Origin: Paenibacillus humicola
GTDB lineage: Bacteria; Bacillota; Bacilli; Paenibacillales; Paenibacillaceae
Assembly (NCBI RefSeq): GCF_028826105.1
Contig: NZ_JAQGPL010000001.1
Coordinates: 2,940,501 to 3,004,500 of the forward strand
Length of the DNA stretch: 64,000 bases
Direction: 5' to 3'
Shown in pieces: positions 55,068 to 63,810 of this stretch (the stretch's first letter is position 1; every line of letters starts with the position of its first letter). Under the pieces are notes generated by a model. That model ran no database searches, was not told where the DNA came from, and was given only the letters and a program-made list of their open reading frames with translations. The position numbers and the translations under genes are program-made.

Positions 55068-56168
55068 ATGGACCAGGCAATGCAGCAGTATCATGAAATG
55101 CTGCGTGAAATGTACAGCTATTATCGCAGCCAGCCTACCTGTATGAAGGGACTGCTTTCGAAAAGAAAGGATATCGTCGGAGGTTTCGCGCGTTTTTATA
55201 CCAAACAGAAACCGGATCGGATTTACTTGATTGGAAGCGGTTCCAGCCTGAATGCCTGCAAAGCGGCAAGTGAATATATGGAAACGATCCTGGGGGTGGA
55301 AATAACTTGCGCGCCTCCCAGCACTCCTCCGGTCATCCGAGGTTCGCGCCCGCTTATTCTGGCGGTCTCCCAGGGCGGCAAGTCGTCAAACACCGTGGCT
55401 TTGCTGAAAGAACTGCGAAGCGGAGTCCCGACGGTATCGTTTACAGCTGGCGTTGACAATCCCGTTGCGCGCATGGCTGATGTGTCTGTAGACATCTCGG
55501 TGGGCGATGAGACTGTTGGCCCCAAAACCAGGGGGGTTACGGGAACGGTGCTTTGCTTATACCTCGCCACGCTCGAAGCCGCACTCTTAAACGGAAATGT
55601 AAACGAGGCGAAATATCGCGAAGAAATCGGACTGCTGGAAGAAACGATAGGATACGGCGAGCAAAACTTGGAGGCGTGCGAGAACTTTTACCGCGCTCAT
55701 CTGGACGATCTGAAAACCGCTCGGCATTTCCTGTTTGTAGGTAAGGGACCGGCGACGGCCGTGGGCGAGGAAGACGCGCTAAAAGTGTTGGAAACGCTAT
55801 GCTTACCCAGCGCCGGGTATGAGTTTGAGGAATTCCTGCATGGCCCCTCAATTTGTATCCATGAGGAAACCGCCTTATTCCTCTTCAATTCCGGAGACAA
55901 AGACAGCGTCCGGATGCGAAAAATGGCGGACATCGCTCGCAAGGCCAGCAAAAACAGTTACATGATTGATCGCACCGGTTCCATGCAGGGCGATCATATC
56001 CTTCAGTTGAAATCGGGAGACAGTAAATTCATGTCGCCGTTCGTGGATATTTATTTCGGTCAGCTTATCTCGTCGCTGCTCACCCAGGAGCTGGGGATCG
56101 TCCGCCACCCTGCCATACGTTCAATAACTTCTGATATGGACACGAAGACATCGGATTCGGGGAAGTGA
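55068..56168 (+). CDS. Double-SIS-domain sugar isomerase/deglycase-like protein
   Basis: 366 residues with two SIS folds. The first has YLIGSGSSLNACKAASEYME and LAVSQGGKSSNTVALLKEL (phosphosugar-binding serines); the second has HFLFVGKGPATAVGEEDALK and EFEEFLHGPS, the helix that in GlmS, AgaS and FrlB carries the catalytic Glu/His. It lacks the glutaminase domain of GlmS. The likely job is to act on a phosphorylated amino sugar or Amadori product, freeing an amine and a sugar phosphate. GAGAGGA precedes the ATG. The sugar kinase gene begins 8 bp after its stop. Confidence 0.85.
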   Translation: MDQAMQQYHEMLREMYSYYRSQPTCMKGLLSKRKDIVGGFARFYTKQKPDRIYLIGSGSSLNACKAASEYMETILGVEITCAPPSTPPVIRGSRPLILAVSQGGKSSNTVALLKELRSGVPTVSFTAGVDNPVARMADVSVDISVGDETVGPKTRGVTGTVLCLYLATLEAALLNGNVNEAKYREEIGLLEETIGYGEQNLEACENFYRAHLDDLKTARHFLFVGKGPATAVGEEDALKVLETLCLPSAGYEFEEFLHGPSICIHEETALFLFNSGDKDSVRMRKMADIARKASKNSYMIDRTGSMQGDHILQLKSGDSKFMSPFVDIYFGQLISSLLTQELGIVRHPAIRSITSDMDTKTSDSGK

Positions 56169-56176
56169 TGGTCTGA

Positions 56177-57139
56177 ATGAAATATGTAATCGGGGTAGAA
56201 GATGGAATGACAAAATATGCAATTAAAGCGATGGATTTGGAAGGGAGGACACTGGCGGAAAAATCGAGAGGCGCGATCAACCGCAAAATAGTCGGAGAGA
56301 AAAAAGCCGAACGTTTAGTATCCGAAGTGACCAAAGCCCTTTTGAATGAATTCGGCGCTAAAATAGAAGACTGCAAATGCGTTGTGGTCGGGTCGGTGGG
56401 CATTGATTCGTCCGGAGACCTATTAGTGGTAGAGAGTTTTTACGCGGCACTGGGATTTCCTTGTCCCATCTTCTGTATGAACGACGGAAAGGTAGCGCTA
56501 TACGGGGCGACGGGAGGCGTCGGCGTCGTGGCCATATCAAGCGCGGGCTCCATTGTGGTCGGTCGAAATGAAACGGGAAAAATAACTCGCTCAGGAGGGT
56601 ATCCTCTCGCCATTATGGGCAATGAAGGTTCCGCTCAGTGGCTCGCGGTTATGGCCCTTAAGCATATGTCAAGGTGGGTCGATGAAAGCGTACCCACGAC
56701 AAAATTGGTTCAGAATATGATCGAACACTTCCACGGATTCGACTCAAACAAACTGATTAAGTGCGCAAACAGTCTCCGACGCAATCTGATTAAACCGGAA
56801 ATAGCGTCTCTGGTATACAGCGCGGCAATCGATGGCGATGAGGCTGCCGTGGATATTTTGCGCAAAGGTGCAAGGGAGCTCGTCAATGTGTCGCGGGAGG
56901 TGGTTCAGAAGCTTGAATTTGACAAAGAATCCGCTTTTGTGTGTGGAATGTGGGGCAGCGTATTTTATGACTCCGCGATTTTTGCGATAGAGTATAGGCG
57001 GCTCTTTTTGCAGGAATATCCGAATTCCAGCCTGGTATGCCCACAGGTTGACGGCGCGGACAGTGCGGCGCAGATGGCTTTGGATTATTTAGGCGGAGAA
57101 ATTCCGTTTATTACGGAGCTCGAGGAAAATAACAAATAG
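56177..57139 (+). CDS. BadF/BcrA-type ATPase, N-acetylglucosamine kinase-like sugar kinase
   Basis: 320 residues of the actin-like ATPase fold: phosphate-1 loop VIGVEDGMTKYAIKAMD (here with Glu-Asp in place of the usual Gly-Gly-Thr), a central LVVESFYAALGFP followed by NDGKVALYGATGG (the Asn-Asp substrate motif), AISSAGSIVVGRN (phosphate 2) and NEGSAQWLAV. This group includes GlcNAc kinase and related amino-sugar kinases. It would phosphorylate the imported sugar and hand it to the SIS enzyme encoded just before it. Confidence 0.82.
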   Translation: MKYVIGVEDGMTKYAIKAMDLEGRTLAEKSRGAINRKIVGEKKAERLVSEVTKALLNEFGAKIEDCKCVVVGSVGIDSSGDLLVVESFYAALGFPCPIFCMNDGKVALYGATGGVGVVAISSAGSIVVGRNETGKITRSGGYPLAIMGNEGSAQWLAVMALKHMSRWVDESVPTTKLVQNMIEHFHGFDSNKLIKCANSLRRNLIKPEIASLVYSAAIDGDEAAVDILRKGARELVNVSREVVQKLEFDKESAFVCGMWGSVFYDSAIFAIEYRRLFLQEYPNSSLVCPQVDGADSAAQMALDYLGGEIPFITELEENNK

Positions 57140-57154
57140 GAGGAGGCCGGATTA

Positions 57155-58102
57155 TTGAATGTCTCATTTTCGGAAAGAACGCAAACGCATAAGTTCAGAA
57201 TCCTTTTGACATCGATTTGGAAATACAGGATGGTTTACACCTTATTGGCTCCGGGCCTGATCTGGTATATCGTGTTTGTTTACGGGCCTATGGGCGGACT
57301 GTCCTTGGCTTTCAAAAGCTATACGGCGAGCGGCGGAATATGGGGCAGCCCGTGGGCCGGCCTGGTGAACTTCAAATATATATTTCTGGATCAGGCGTTT
57401 ATGCGTTCGGTCGTTCGTACCTTGGAAATCAATTTGGGAAGAATCGTGTTTCAGTTCCCGATGGCCATTGTGATTGCCCTGCTTTTGAATGAAGTCCTGT
57501 TCCTAAAGATGAAAAAAAGCTTGCAAACGATACTTACGTTTCCGCATTTTTTATCGTGGGTGGTACTATCAAGCGTCCTGATTACGGTGCTTTCTTACGA
57601 CGGGTTTGTTAACGGCATTATTAGGGCGTTTGGATTTAAATCTTTTAATTTTTTAGGAAATGAACCCATTTTTGTCCCCATGCTGTACATTACCGAGATC
57701 TGGAAGAATTCGGGCTGGGGGGCAATCATCTACCTGGCTGCCATATCCGGCATTGATGCAGAGCAGTACGAGGCCGCAGCCATTGACGGGGTAAATCGGT
57801 TTCAACGAATATTTCACATTACGCTGCCCAGTATTATGCCTACGATTATCGTAATGTTTATCCTCACGATGGGCGGTCTGATGTCCACAGGATTCGATCA
57901 GATTTTCAATCTAAGCAATGACGCGGTACGTGAAGCAGCTGAAACGCTGGATATGTATATTTATAAAATTTCATTCCAAAGCGCGCCGGATTTTTCTTAC
58001 TCAACGGCGGTAAGCCTTTTCCGTTCCGTCATTAATATGGCATTTTTATTGCTGGCAGATCGCATCGCAAAGCTAGCGGGTAAAGAAGGCCTAATGGGCT
58101 AG
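57155..58102 (+). CDS. Sugar ABC importer permease (LplB-like)
   Basis: 315 residues, six membrane helices, VYGPMGGLSLAFKSYT near the N-terminus and EAA loop YEAAAIDGVNRFQRIFHI. TTG 57155 is used because AGGAGGAGG lies 8 nt upstream. It is co-directional with the kinase (15 bp gap) and with its partner permease (15 bp gap). Confidence 0.92.
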   Translation: MNVSFSERTQTHKFRILLTSIWKYRMVYTLLAPGLIWYIVFVYGPMGGLSLAFKSYTASGGIWGSPWAGLVNFKYIFLDQAFMRSVVRTLEINLGRIVFQFPMAIVIALLLNEVLFLKMKKSLQTILTFPHFLSWVVLSSVLITVLSYDGFVNGIIRAFGFKSFNFLGNEPIFVPMLYITEIWKNSGWGAIIYLAAISGIDAEQYEAAAIDGVNRFQRIFHITLPSIMPTIIVMFILTMGGLMSTGFDQIFNLSNDAVREAAETLDMYIYKISFQSAPDFSYSTAVSLFRSVINMAFLLLADRIAKLAGKEGLMG

Positions 58103-58117
58103 GAGGGAGGAGGGGCT

Positions 58118-59002
58118 ATGAAATCAACGAATGGCTTGAAAAGAAAGACGATAGGCGATTATCTGATTCCTGCTTTTCTCATTATATGGGGAATCATCGT
58201 CCTGTTTCCGTTTTTCAGCGTTGTCGTGATTTCCTTTACATCGGAGACCGAATACATAAAGACCCCGTTGCTTCTTTTTCCAACGGAGCCGACGCTGGAA
58301 TCGTACAAGCGGATCTTTGAGGACGGGCGCATCGTGAGCGGTTATTTGACTACATTTAAGCTCTTGGCCATGTCGTTGCCGCTCAGTTTATTTCTTACCA
58401 TCAGTTTTGCTTATGGGATGAGCCGCAAAGATTTCCCCGGACGCCGATTCATCTTTTACTTTGTGTTGATCGCTATGATTTTTGACGGCGGAATCATCCC
58501 TTTATATATGCTCATGAAGGATCTGCACCTGGTGCCCAATCATTTATGGGCTGTCGTTCTGGCAAACACAGTGAGTACCTTTTATATGATACTCATGCAC
58601 AATTTCTTCAAATCCCTGCCCGATTCGCTTATGGAATCGGCGAGGATAGACGGAGCGGGGGAGTGGCGCATTCTTGCCAAAATTGTGCTGCCGCTGTCCG
58701 CGCCCGTGATTGCCACGATCACCTTATTCTACACCGTGGACCGCTGGAATGAATGGTTTAACCCCATGATTTTTCTTCAAAAAGGGTATCTTCAACCGCT
58801 GCAGCTGGTACTGCGAAGCATTGTAATCGATGCGCAAATGGACATGGTGAAATCCGACATGGACACGATCGAGCTTGCGTCAAATTTCGCTATGGGCGTA
58901 AAAACAGCCGCTATCATATGTACAATGCTTCCGGTTATGCTGTTCTTCCCGTTCCTGCAAAAACACTTTGTGAAAGGTATTATGGTCGGCGCAGTCAAAT
59001 AA
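58118..59002 (+). CDS. Sugar ABC importer permease (LplC-like)
   Basis: 294 residues, six membrane helices, EAA loop MESARIDGAGEWRILAKI, C-terminus KHFVKGIMVGAVK. GGAGGGAGGAGG precedes the ATG. It pairs with the preceding permease; the binding protein follows 51 bp later. Confidence 0.92.
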   Translation: MKSTNGLKRKTIGDYLIPAFLIIWGIIVLFPFFSVVVISFTSETEYIKTPLLLFPTEPTLESYKRIFEDGRIVSGYLTTFKLLAMSLPLSLFLTISFAYGMSRKDFPGRRFIFYFVLIAMIFDGGIIPLYMLMKDLHLVPNHLWAVVLANTVSTFYMILMHNFFKSLPDSLMESARIDGAGEWRILAKIVLPLSAPVIATITLFYTVDRWNEWFNPMIFLQKGYLQPLQLVLRSIVIDAQMDMVKSDMDTIELASNFAMGVKTAAIICTMLPVMLFFPFLQKHFVKGIMVGAVK

Positions 59003-59053
59003 CCATATTCCGCCGATTGATAATAAAAATGATTAAAAAAGGGAGATAATTTT

Positions 59054-60697
59054 ATGAAAAAAACAAAAACGATCGGTTCTCTCCTGGTGTCGGTCATGCT
59101 GGCAGGTGTTGTTTCGGCATGTTCGTCATCCAATGAGGCCCATGAGACCGCATCCCCGGCCGCATCTGCACCGGCGTCGTCGGGAGCCGCAGGGCAAGAA
59201 CAAAATAAGTATGCCAAGCATATGACCATTTCGTATGCTGTCGGCAACAACAATCTTGACGTAAACGACGATGTATTTGCAAAGATCTGGAAGGATAAAT
59301 ACAATTTCGATTGGGAAATCAGGCCGGTAGCATCCAATAATAACAGTGAAACGTTTCGCATCTGGATCAATTCCGGCGATATGGCCGATATGGGGAGCTG
59401 GAACTACAATCATTCCGAGTATGTTTCTTATGTCAAACAAGGACTGCTTAAGGAATTGCCCAAAGGCTGGCGTGAGAAGTGGCCGAACCTCGCCGCGGCC
59501 CAAGATCGGACTGGCATTTATAAATATGTTGAGGATCAAGTGGTCAGTGACAATATTCTGTTTAAGCCGATCATGGCCGACAACTATCCGTTAGACAAAC
59601 TGATCAATCACGATGGAATTTGGTTCCGCGCGGATTGGGTCCGTGCTGTTGGCGCCGAGGTAAAGGATCATTACACCGTTGCTGAAATCATGGATATCGC
59701 GCGGAAGATCAAGCAGCAGGATCCCGGCAAAGTCGGCGAGAAGCTGATTCCGATTGACGTTCCCACTGTCGGGCTTTGGGTTATGTTTGTATGGCCCAAC
59801 GCTACGCATTACCAGGAGGTCTCCCAGTTCTATCAGGATGCTGACGGCGTGTTTCATTGGGGACTCGCCGATCCGGAGATTCTGAAAGGGTTGAAGCTTT
59901 GGCGGCAGGCCTATGACGAGGGGCTGCTGAATCCGGAGTATTACAATCTGCCGGATGGACCTCAAACGGAAGCGCAAATGTATACCGCCGGCATATCTGC
60001 GATGAATCAAGCCGCGGGTATGGCCAGCGTGGGCACCCGGCAGGCCAGCTTTATGGGCTCGAATTTGGGCGTTGATCCTAGCGAGTCGTTGAGCTATGCG
60101 TTTTTAACGGATGATAACGGCGTTTATCGGGCCAATGAAATCCCCAATTTCGCGGGCAGTCTTATTTTTAACCCGAAGCTGGACGATGCCAAGTTTGAAC
60201 GCATACTCGACATTCTCGACGAGTCCGCTTCTAAAGAAGGGCAGGACTTAATTAACATGGGTATTGAAGGCACGGACTGGAAGAAAAACCCCGACGGCAC
60301 GATCGTTAACTTGAACGGGAACCTCCAAATTTCCGAGAAATACAAGAGTATCCCGAACCTTTGGTCCTCCCTGCTCCTTCTGCGCGACAATTATCAGCTG
60401 GTTAATCCGACATTGCCGCAGATTTGGCGCGATAAAGCCATCAAGCAGTATAAGGAAAAAACCGAGCTCACCGATCCCAATAATCCCGAGATTTTTGCGA
60501 AGCTCGACCCGGACGTATATTTTTATAATTCACCCGCGCGTTCCCGCGCTGTTATGAACATTCCTGCAGAATTATCGGGCATTGTTCTGAAGGGACCTGA
60601 TGTAGAGGCCAACTGGAACGCTTGGGTCAAGGAAAAGATGCCGCTGATTCAGCCGGTTCTGGATGAGCTTACCGCGATGAAGAAAAAGAAAAAATAG
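59054..60697 (+). CDS. Sugar ABC importer, substrate-binding lipoprotein (LplA-like)
   Basis: 547 residues. The signal peptide ends in a lipobox VVSACSSS; a linker rich in Ala, Ser and Pro follows, then the large LplA-type binding body and a lysine-rich end (KKKKK). It should capture the substrate of this operon outside the membrane. AAAAAGGGAGA precedes the ATG. No terminator-like hairpin separates it from the aldehyde dehydrogenase gene 93 bp downstream, so they may be one transcript. Confidence 0.9.
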   Translation: MKKTKTIGSLLVSVMLAGVVSACSSSNEAHETASPAASAPASSGAAGQEQNKYAKHMTISYAVGNNNLDVNDDVFAKIWKDKYNFDWEIRPVASNNNSETFRIWINSGDMADMGSWNYNHSEYVSYVKQGLLKELPKGWREKWPNLAAAQDRTGIYKYVEDQVVSDNILFKPIMADNYPLDKLINHDGIWFRADWVRAVGAEVKDHYTVAEIMDIARKIKQQDPGKVGEKLIPIDVPTVGLWVMFVWPNATHYQEVSQFYQDADGVFHWGLADPEILKGLKLWRQAYDEGLLNPEYYNLPDGPQTEAQMYTAGISAMNQAAGMASVGTRQASFMGSNLGVDPSESLSYAFLTDDNGVYRANEIPNFAGSLIFNPKLDDAKFERILDILDESASKEGQDLINMGIEGTDWKKNPDGTIVNLNGNLQISEKYKSIPNLWSSLLLLRDNYQLVNPTLPQIWRDKAIKQYKEKTELTDPNNPEIFAKLDPDVYFYNSPARSRAVMNIPAELSGIVLKGPDVEANWNAWVKEKMPLIQPVLDELTAMKKKKK

Positions 60698-60790
60698 GAT
60701 GGCCGGAAGTCCCCCGTTACCCCCGGTTTCAGGATCGTAAATCCGTTATTGGGGGTAATATTTCCATGAAAATTGAAAGGACGAAGCGGA

Positions 60791-62236
60791 ATGAGCGGAA
60801 GAAAGAAGCTATTCATTGATGGCAGGTGGCTTGAAGCGCTCAACTACGAGAATCTGAAATCGCCCTACTCAGAGGAGACGATTGCTGAAATTCCACATGC
60901 TGCGATAGAAGAGACCGAAGCTGCAATTGCCGCTGCCGATCGTGCCGCTAAGGTCATGGCTGAGATGACGTGCCATCAGAGAGCCGAAATTTTGGATAAC
61001 GTTACTTCGCTCTTGGCCAAACGAGCCGAGGAGGCGGCCCGGCTGATCGCCGTTGAAGCCGCCAAGCCGCTCGCCATGGCCCGCGCGGAAGTGCAGCGTA
61101 CGATCATGACCTACAAGTTTTCCTCGGAGGAAGCAAGGCGCATTCACGGTGAGCAAATCGCGATAGATGCCGCGCCCGGCGGGGAAAACCGGACAGCCTA
61201 CACGATCAGGGAGCCGCTGGGAGCCGTCGGCGCCATTACGCCATTCAACTTTCCAATGAATCTTGTCGCCCATAAGGTCGGACCTGCGATTGCAGCCGGC
61301 AACTCGGTCGTGTTGAAACCCGCTTCGCAAACTCCGCTAAGTTCGTTGTTCGCAGCCGGATTGTTTGCTGAAGCCGGTCTTCCCGCCGGAGCATTAAATG
61401 TTGTGACGGGCAGCGGAAAAACCGTTGGCGACCAGATCGTGACGGATCCGCGTATCAAAGCCGTAACGTTTACGGGAAGTCCGGAAGTCGGAAAGGAAAT
61501 TCGCCGCAGATCGGGGTTAAAGCGGTTGACCTTGGAGCTCGGCTCGAATTCGGCGTTGATCGTCGACCGGGACGTTGACATCGACGAAATTATGGCCCGC
61601 TGCGTCGCCAGCTCGTTCAGTTTCCAGGGGCAGGTGTGCATTTCGCTGCAGCGGATTTATGTTCATGAAGAGATTTACGACGAATTTGTCAACAAGTTCG
61701 TAGAGACGACACAGAAACTGACCGTCGGAGACCCGCTGGACGAAAGGACCGATCTTTCCGCCATGATCAGCCGGAAAGACGTCGAGCGAGCGTTGAGCTG
61801 GATTGCGGAAGCCAAACAGAACGGTGCGGCGATCGCCGCAGGGGGAACCGCCGAGCGCAATATTGTTCTGCCTACCGTATTGCTCGGAGTCGATCCGAAG
61901 ACGAAAGTTTCCTGCCAGGAAGCTTTTGCGCCTATCGTGCTCATCAATAAGGTGAAATCTGTTGAGGAGGCCGTGAATGACGTTAACGACTCGCGCTTCG
62001 GACTGCAAGCCGGCATTTATACCGCGAATATGCATCATGCTTTTTACGCGGCAAAAAAACTGCAAGTCGGAGGTGTAATGCTCAATGATACGCCTTCATT
62101 TCGGGTGGATCAGATGCCCTACGGCGGCGTGAAGGACAGCGGCACGGGCCGTGAGGGAGTCAAATATGCCGCCCAGGAAATGACGGAAATGAAGCTGATC
62201 GTGATTAACCACAATATTACGCACGCCCGTCCGTGA
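60791..62236 (+). CDS. NAD(P)-dependent aldehyde dehydrogenase
   Basis: 481 residues with the family landmarks ITPFNFPMNL, TFTGSPEVGKEI (NAD-binding), LELGSNSALIV (general-base Glu), SFQGQVCISLQR (catalytic Cys) and EAFAPIVLINKV. It oxidises an aldehyde to the acid; the Ser-Asn after LELG (most have Gly-Lys-Asn/Ser) and QGQVC belong to a subgroup acting on small or phosphorylated/sulfonated aldehydes, but the substrate cannot be fixed here. ATG 60791 has AAAGGA upstream. Together with the aminotransferase after it, it suggests that an amine is converted to an aldehyde and then an acid. Confidence 0.88.
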   Translation: MSGRKKLFIDGRWLEALNYENLKSPYSEETIAEIPHAAIEETEAAIAAADRAAKVMAEMTCHQRAEILDNVTSLLAKRAEEAARLIAVEAAKPLAMARAEVQRTIMTYKFSSEEARRIHGEQIAIDAAPGGENRTAYTIREPLGAVGAITPFNFPMNLVAHKVGPAIAAGNSVVLKPASQTPLSSLFAAGLFAEAGLPAGALNVVTGSGKTVGDQIVTDPRIKAVTFTGSPEVGKEIRRRSGLKRLTLELGSNSALIVDRDVDIDEIMARCVASSFSFQGQVCISLQRIYVHEEIYDEFVNKFVETTQKLTVGDPLDERTDLSAMISRKDVERALSWIAEAKQNGAAIAAGGTAERNIVLPTVLLGVDPKTKVSCQEAFAPIVLINKVKSVEEAVNDVNDSRFGLQAGIYTANMHHAFYAAKKLQVGGVMLNDTPSFRVDQMPYGGVKDSGTGREGVKYAAQEMTEMKLIVINHNITHARP

Positions 62237-62295
62237 GAGGGGATTCGCCATGATCATCGGCTTTTTCATAATAAAGCGGCGTGAGGAGAAGAAAG

Positions 62296-63675
62296 ATGAC
62301 TGATAATCAACGATTGAGGGAATTGGATCGCAAGCATTTGCTGCATCCGACCAGCCCGATTAAGGATCAATACGAACGCGGACCGTCTGTCATCATGCAG
62401 CGGGGCGAAGGCATTTATGTATACGATACCGAAGGAAAACAGTATCTCGACGGGTTATCTTCCCTCTGGAACGTCAATGTGGGCCACGGGAGGCAGGAAC
62501 TGGCGCAAGCGGCTATGGAGCAAATGACCAAGCTGGCCTACAGCCATTCCTTCAACCGGTTTTCCCATGAGCCGGCCATCCTGTTGGCCGAAAAAGTGGC
62601 GTCTCTCACGCCGGCCGACTTGAACGTCTGCCATTTCACCTCGGGCGGCTCGGAATCGAACGATACGGCATTTAAATTGGTTCGCCAATATTTTAAATTG
62701 AAGGGCGAGACGAACCGCTATAAAATCATCGCCCGTTATCGCGCCTATCATGGCGTGACGATCGGCGCGACGAGCGCCACCGGCATCCCGATATTCCGCC
62801 AGACGGGCGGACCGCTCGCGGGTGGATTCGTACAAGCGGGTGCCCCATACAGCTATCGCTGCGAAAAGTGCGAATCCTGCGCCGAAGGCGGCGCCACCTG
62901 CGCGGTGCAAAGTATGGAGGAGGCGCTTCTCCGGGAAGGTCCTGACACCGTGGCTGCGGTTATTGTCGAACCGATTCAGGGAGCAGGCGGAGTAATCGTT
63001 CCGCCGCCCGGCTACATGCGCGAAATCCGCCGTCTTTGCGACAAGTACGGCATTCTGATGATCGCCGACGAGGTCATTACCGGCTTTGGACGAACCGGGA
63101 AATGGTTCGGCATGGAGCACGAGGGTGCTGCTGCCGACCTGATGACGTTTGCGAAAGGGATTACGAGCGGGTACATACCGCTTGGCGGCGTGATTTTGAA
63201 CGACGGCTTGCACAAGGAGCTCGCGGAGCTGTCTACCGCGGTATTGCCGCATGGCTATACCTATAGCGGACATCCGACCGCCTGCGCAGTGGCGCTTAAA
63301 AATTTGCAGATTATCGAACGGGAAAATCTGGTTGCGAATGCTGCCTCCATGGGCCAAGTTCTTGGCGCCGGTTTGCAGCAGTTGAAGCGGGAGTCGGATA
63401 TTGTGGGCAATGTCACGTACAGGGGGCTGCTTGCTTCGGTTGAGCTCGTCGAAAACAAGGCGGACAAACGGGCGTTTCCGGCAGCCAAGAAGGCCGCACA
63501 GCTCGTATTCGACAAGGCGATGGAAAAAGGGCTGATCACGCGCGCGATCTCGATCGACAATACGGACATCATTGCTTTGTGTCCTCCTTTGACCATTCAG
63601 AAGGATCAGGTAGAGTCGCTCATCGACATCCTGGCGGCATCAATTGCCGATGCAAGAAAGGAACTGTTGGGTTGA
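62296..63675 (+). CDS. Class III (omega) PLP aminotransferase
   Basis: 459 residues. Landmarks of the ornithine/omega-amino-acid transaminase class are present: YLDGLSSLWNVNVGHG, FTSGGSESNDTAFKLVRQY (PLP phosphate loop), RYRAYHGVTIGA, IVEPIQGAGGVIVPPPGY, ADEVITGFGRTGKWF (Asp under PLP) and FAKGITSGYIPLGG (Schiff-base Lys). Such enzymes move a terminal amine to pyruvate or 2-oxoglutarate. A four-Cys stretch (CEKCESCAEGGATC) is inserted near residue 195, as in some taurine/beta-alanine:pyruvate aminotransferases. ATG 62296 has GAGGAGAAG upstream. It probably feeds aldehyde to the preceding dehydrogenase. Confidence 0.9.
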   Translation: MTDNQRLRELDRKHLLHPTSPIKDQYERGPSVIMQRGEGIYVYDTEGKQYLDGLSSLWNVNVGHGRQELAQAAMEQMTKLAYSHSFNRFSHEPAILLAEKVASLTPADLNVCHFTSGGSESNDTAFKLVRQYFKLKGETNRYKIIARYRAYHGVTIGATSATGIPIFRQTGGPLAGGFVQAGAPYSYRCEKCESCAEGGATCAVQSMEEALLREGPDTVAAVIVEPIQGAGGVIVPPPGYMREIRRLCDKYGILMIADEVITGFGRTGKWFGMEHEGAAADLMTFAKGITSGYIPLGGVILNDGLHKELAELSTAVLPHGYTYSGHPTACAVALKNLQIIERENLVANAASMGQVLGAGLQQLKRESDIVGNVTYRGLLASVELVENKADKRAFPAAKKAAQLVFDKAMEKGLITRAISIDNTDIIALCPPLTIQKDQVESLIDILAASIADARKELLG

Positions 63676-63810
63676 TTGCATGCGCGCCGGGGAACGGACG
63701 ACGGGCTCGGCTTTCAGCCGCTCGTCCTGTTCGCCGACCGGGAAACATTTTGGCGCGATTCGTGCGTACTGGAACATGATCGCATTGGGAGCAAACAAGG
63801 AGGGGACAGG

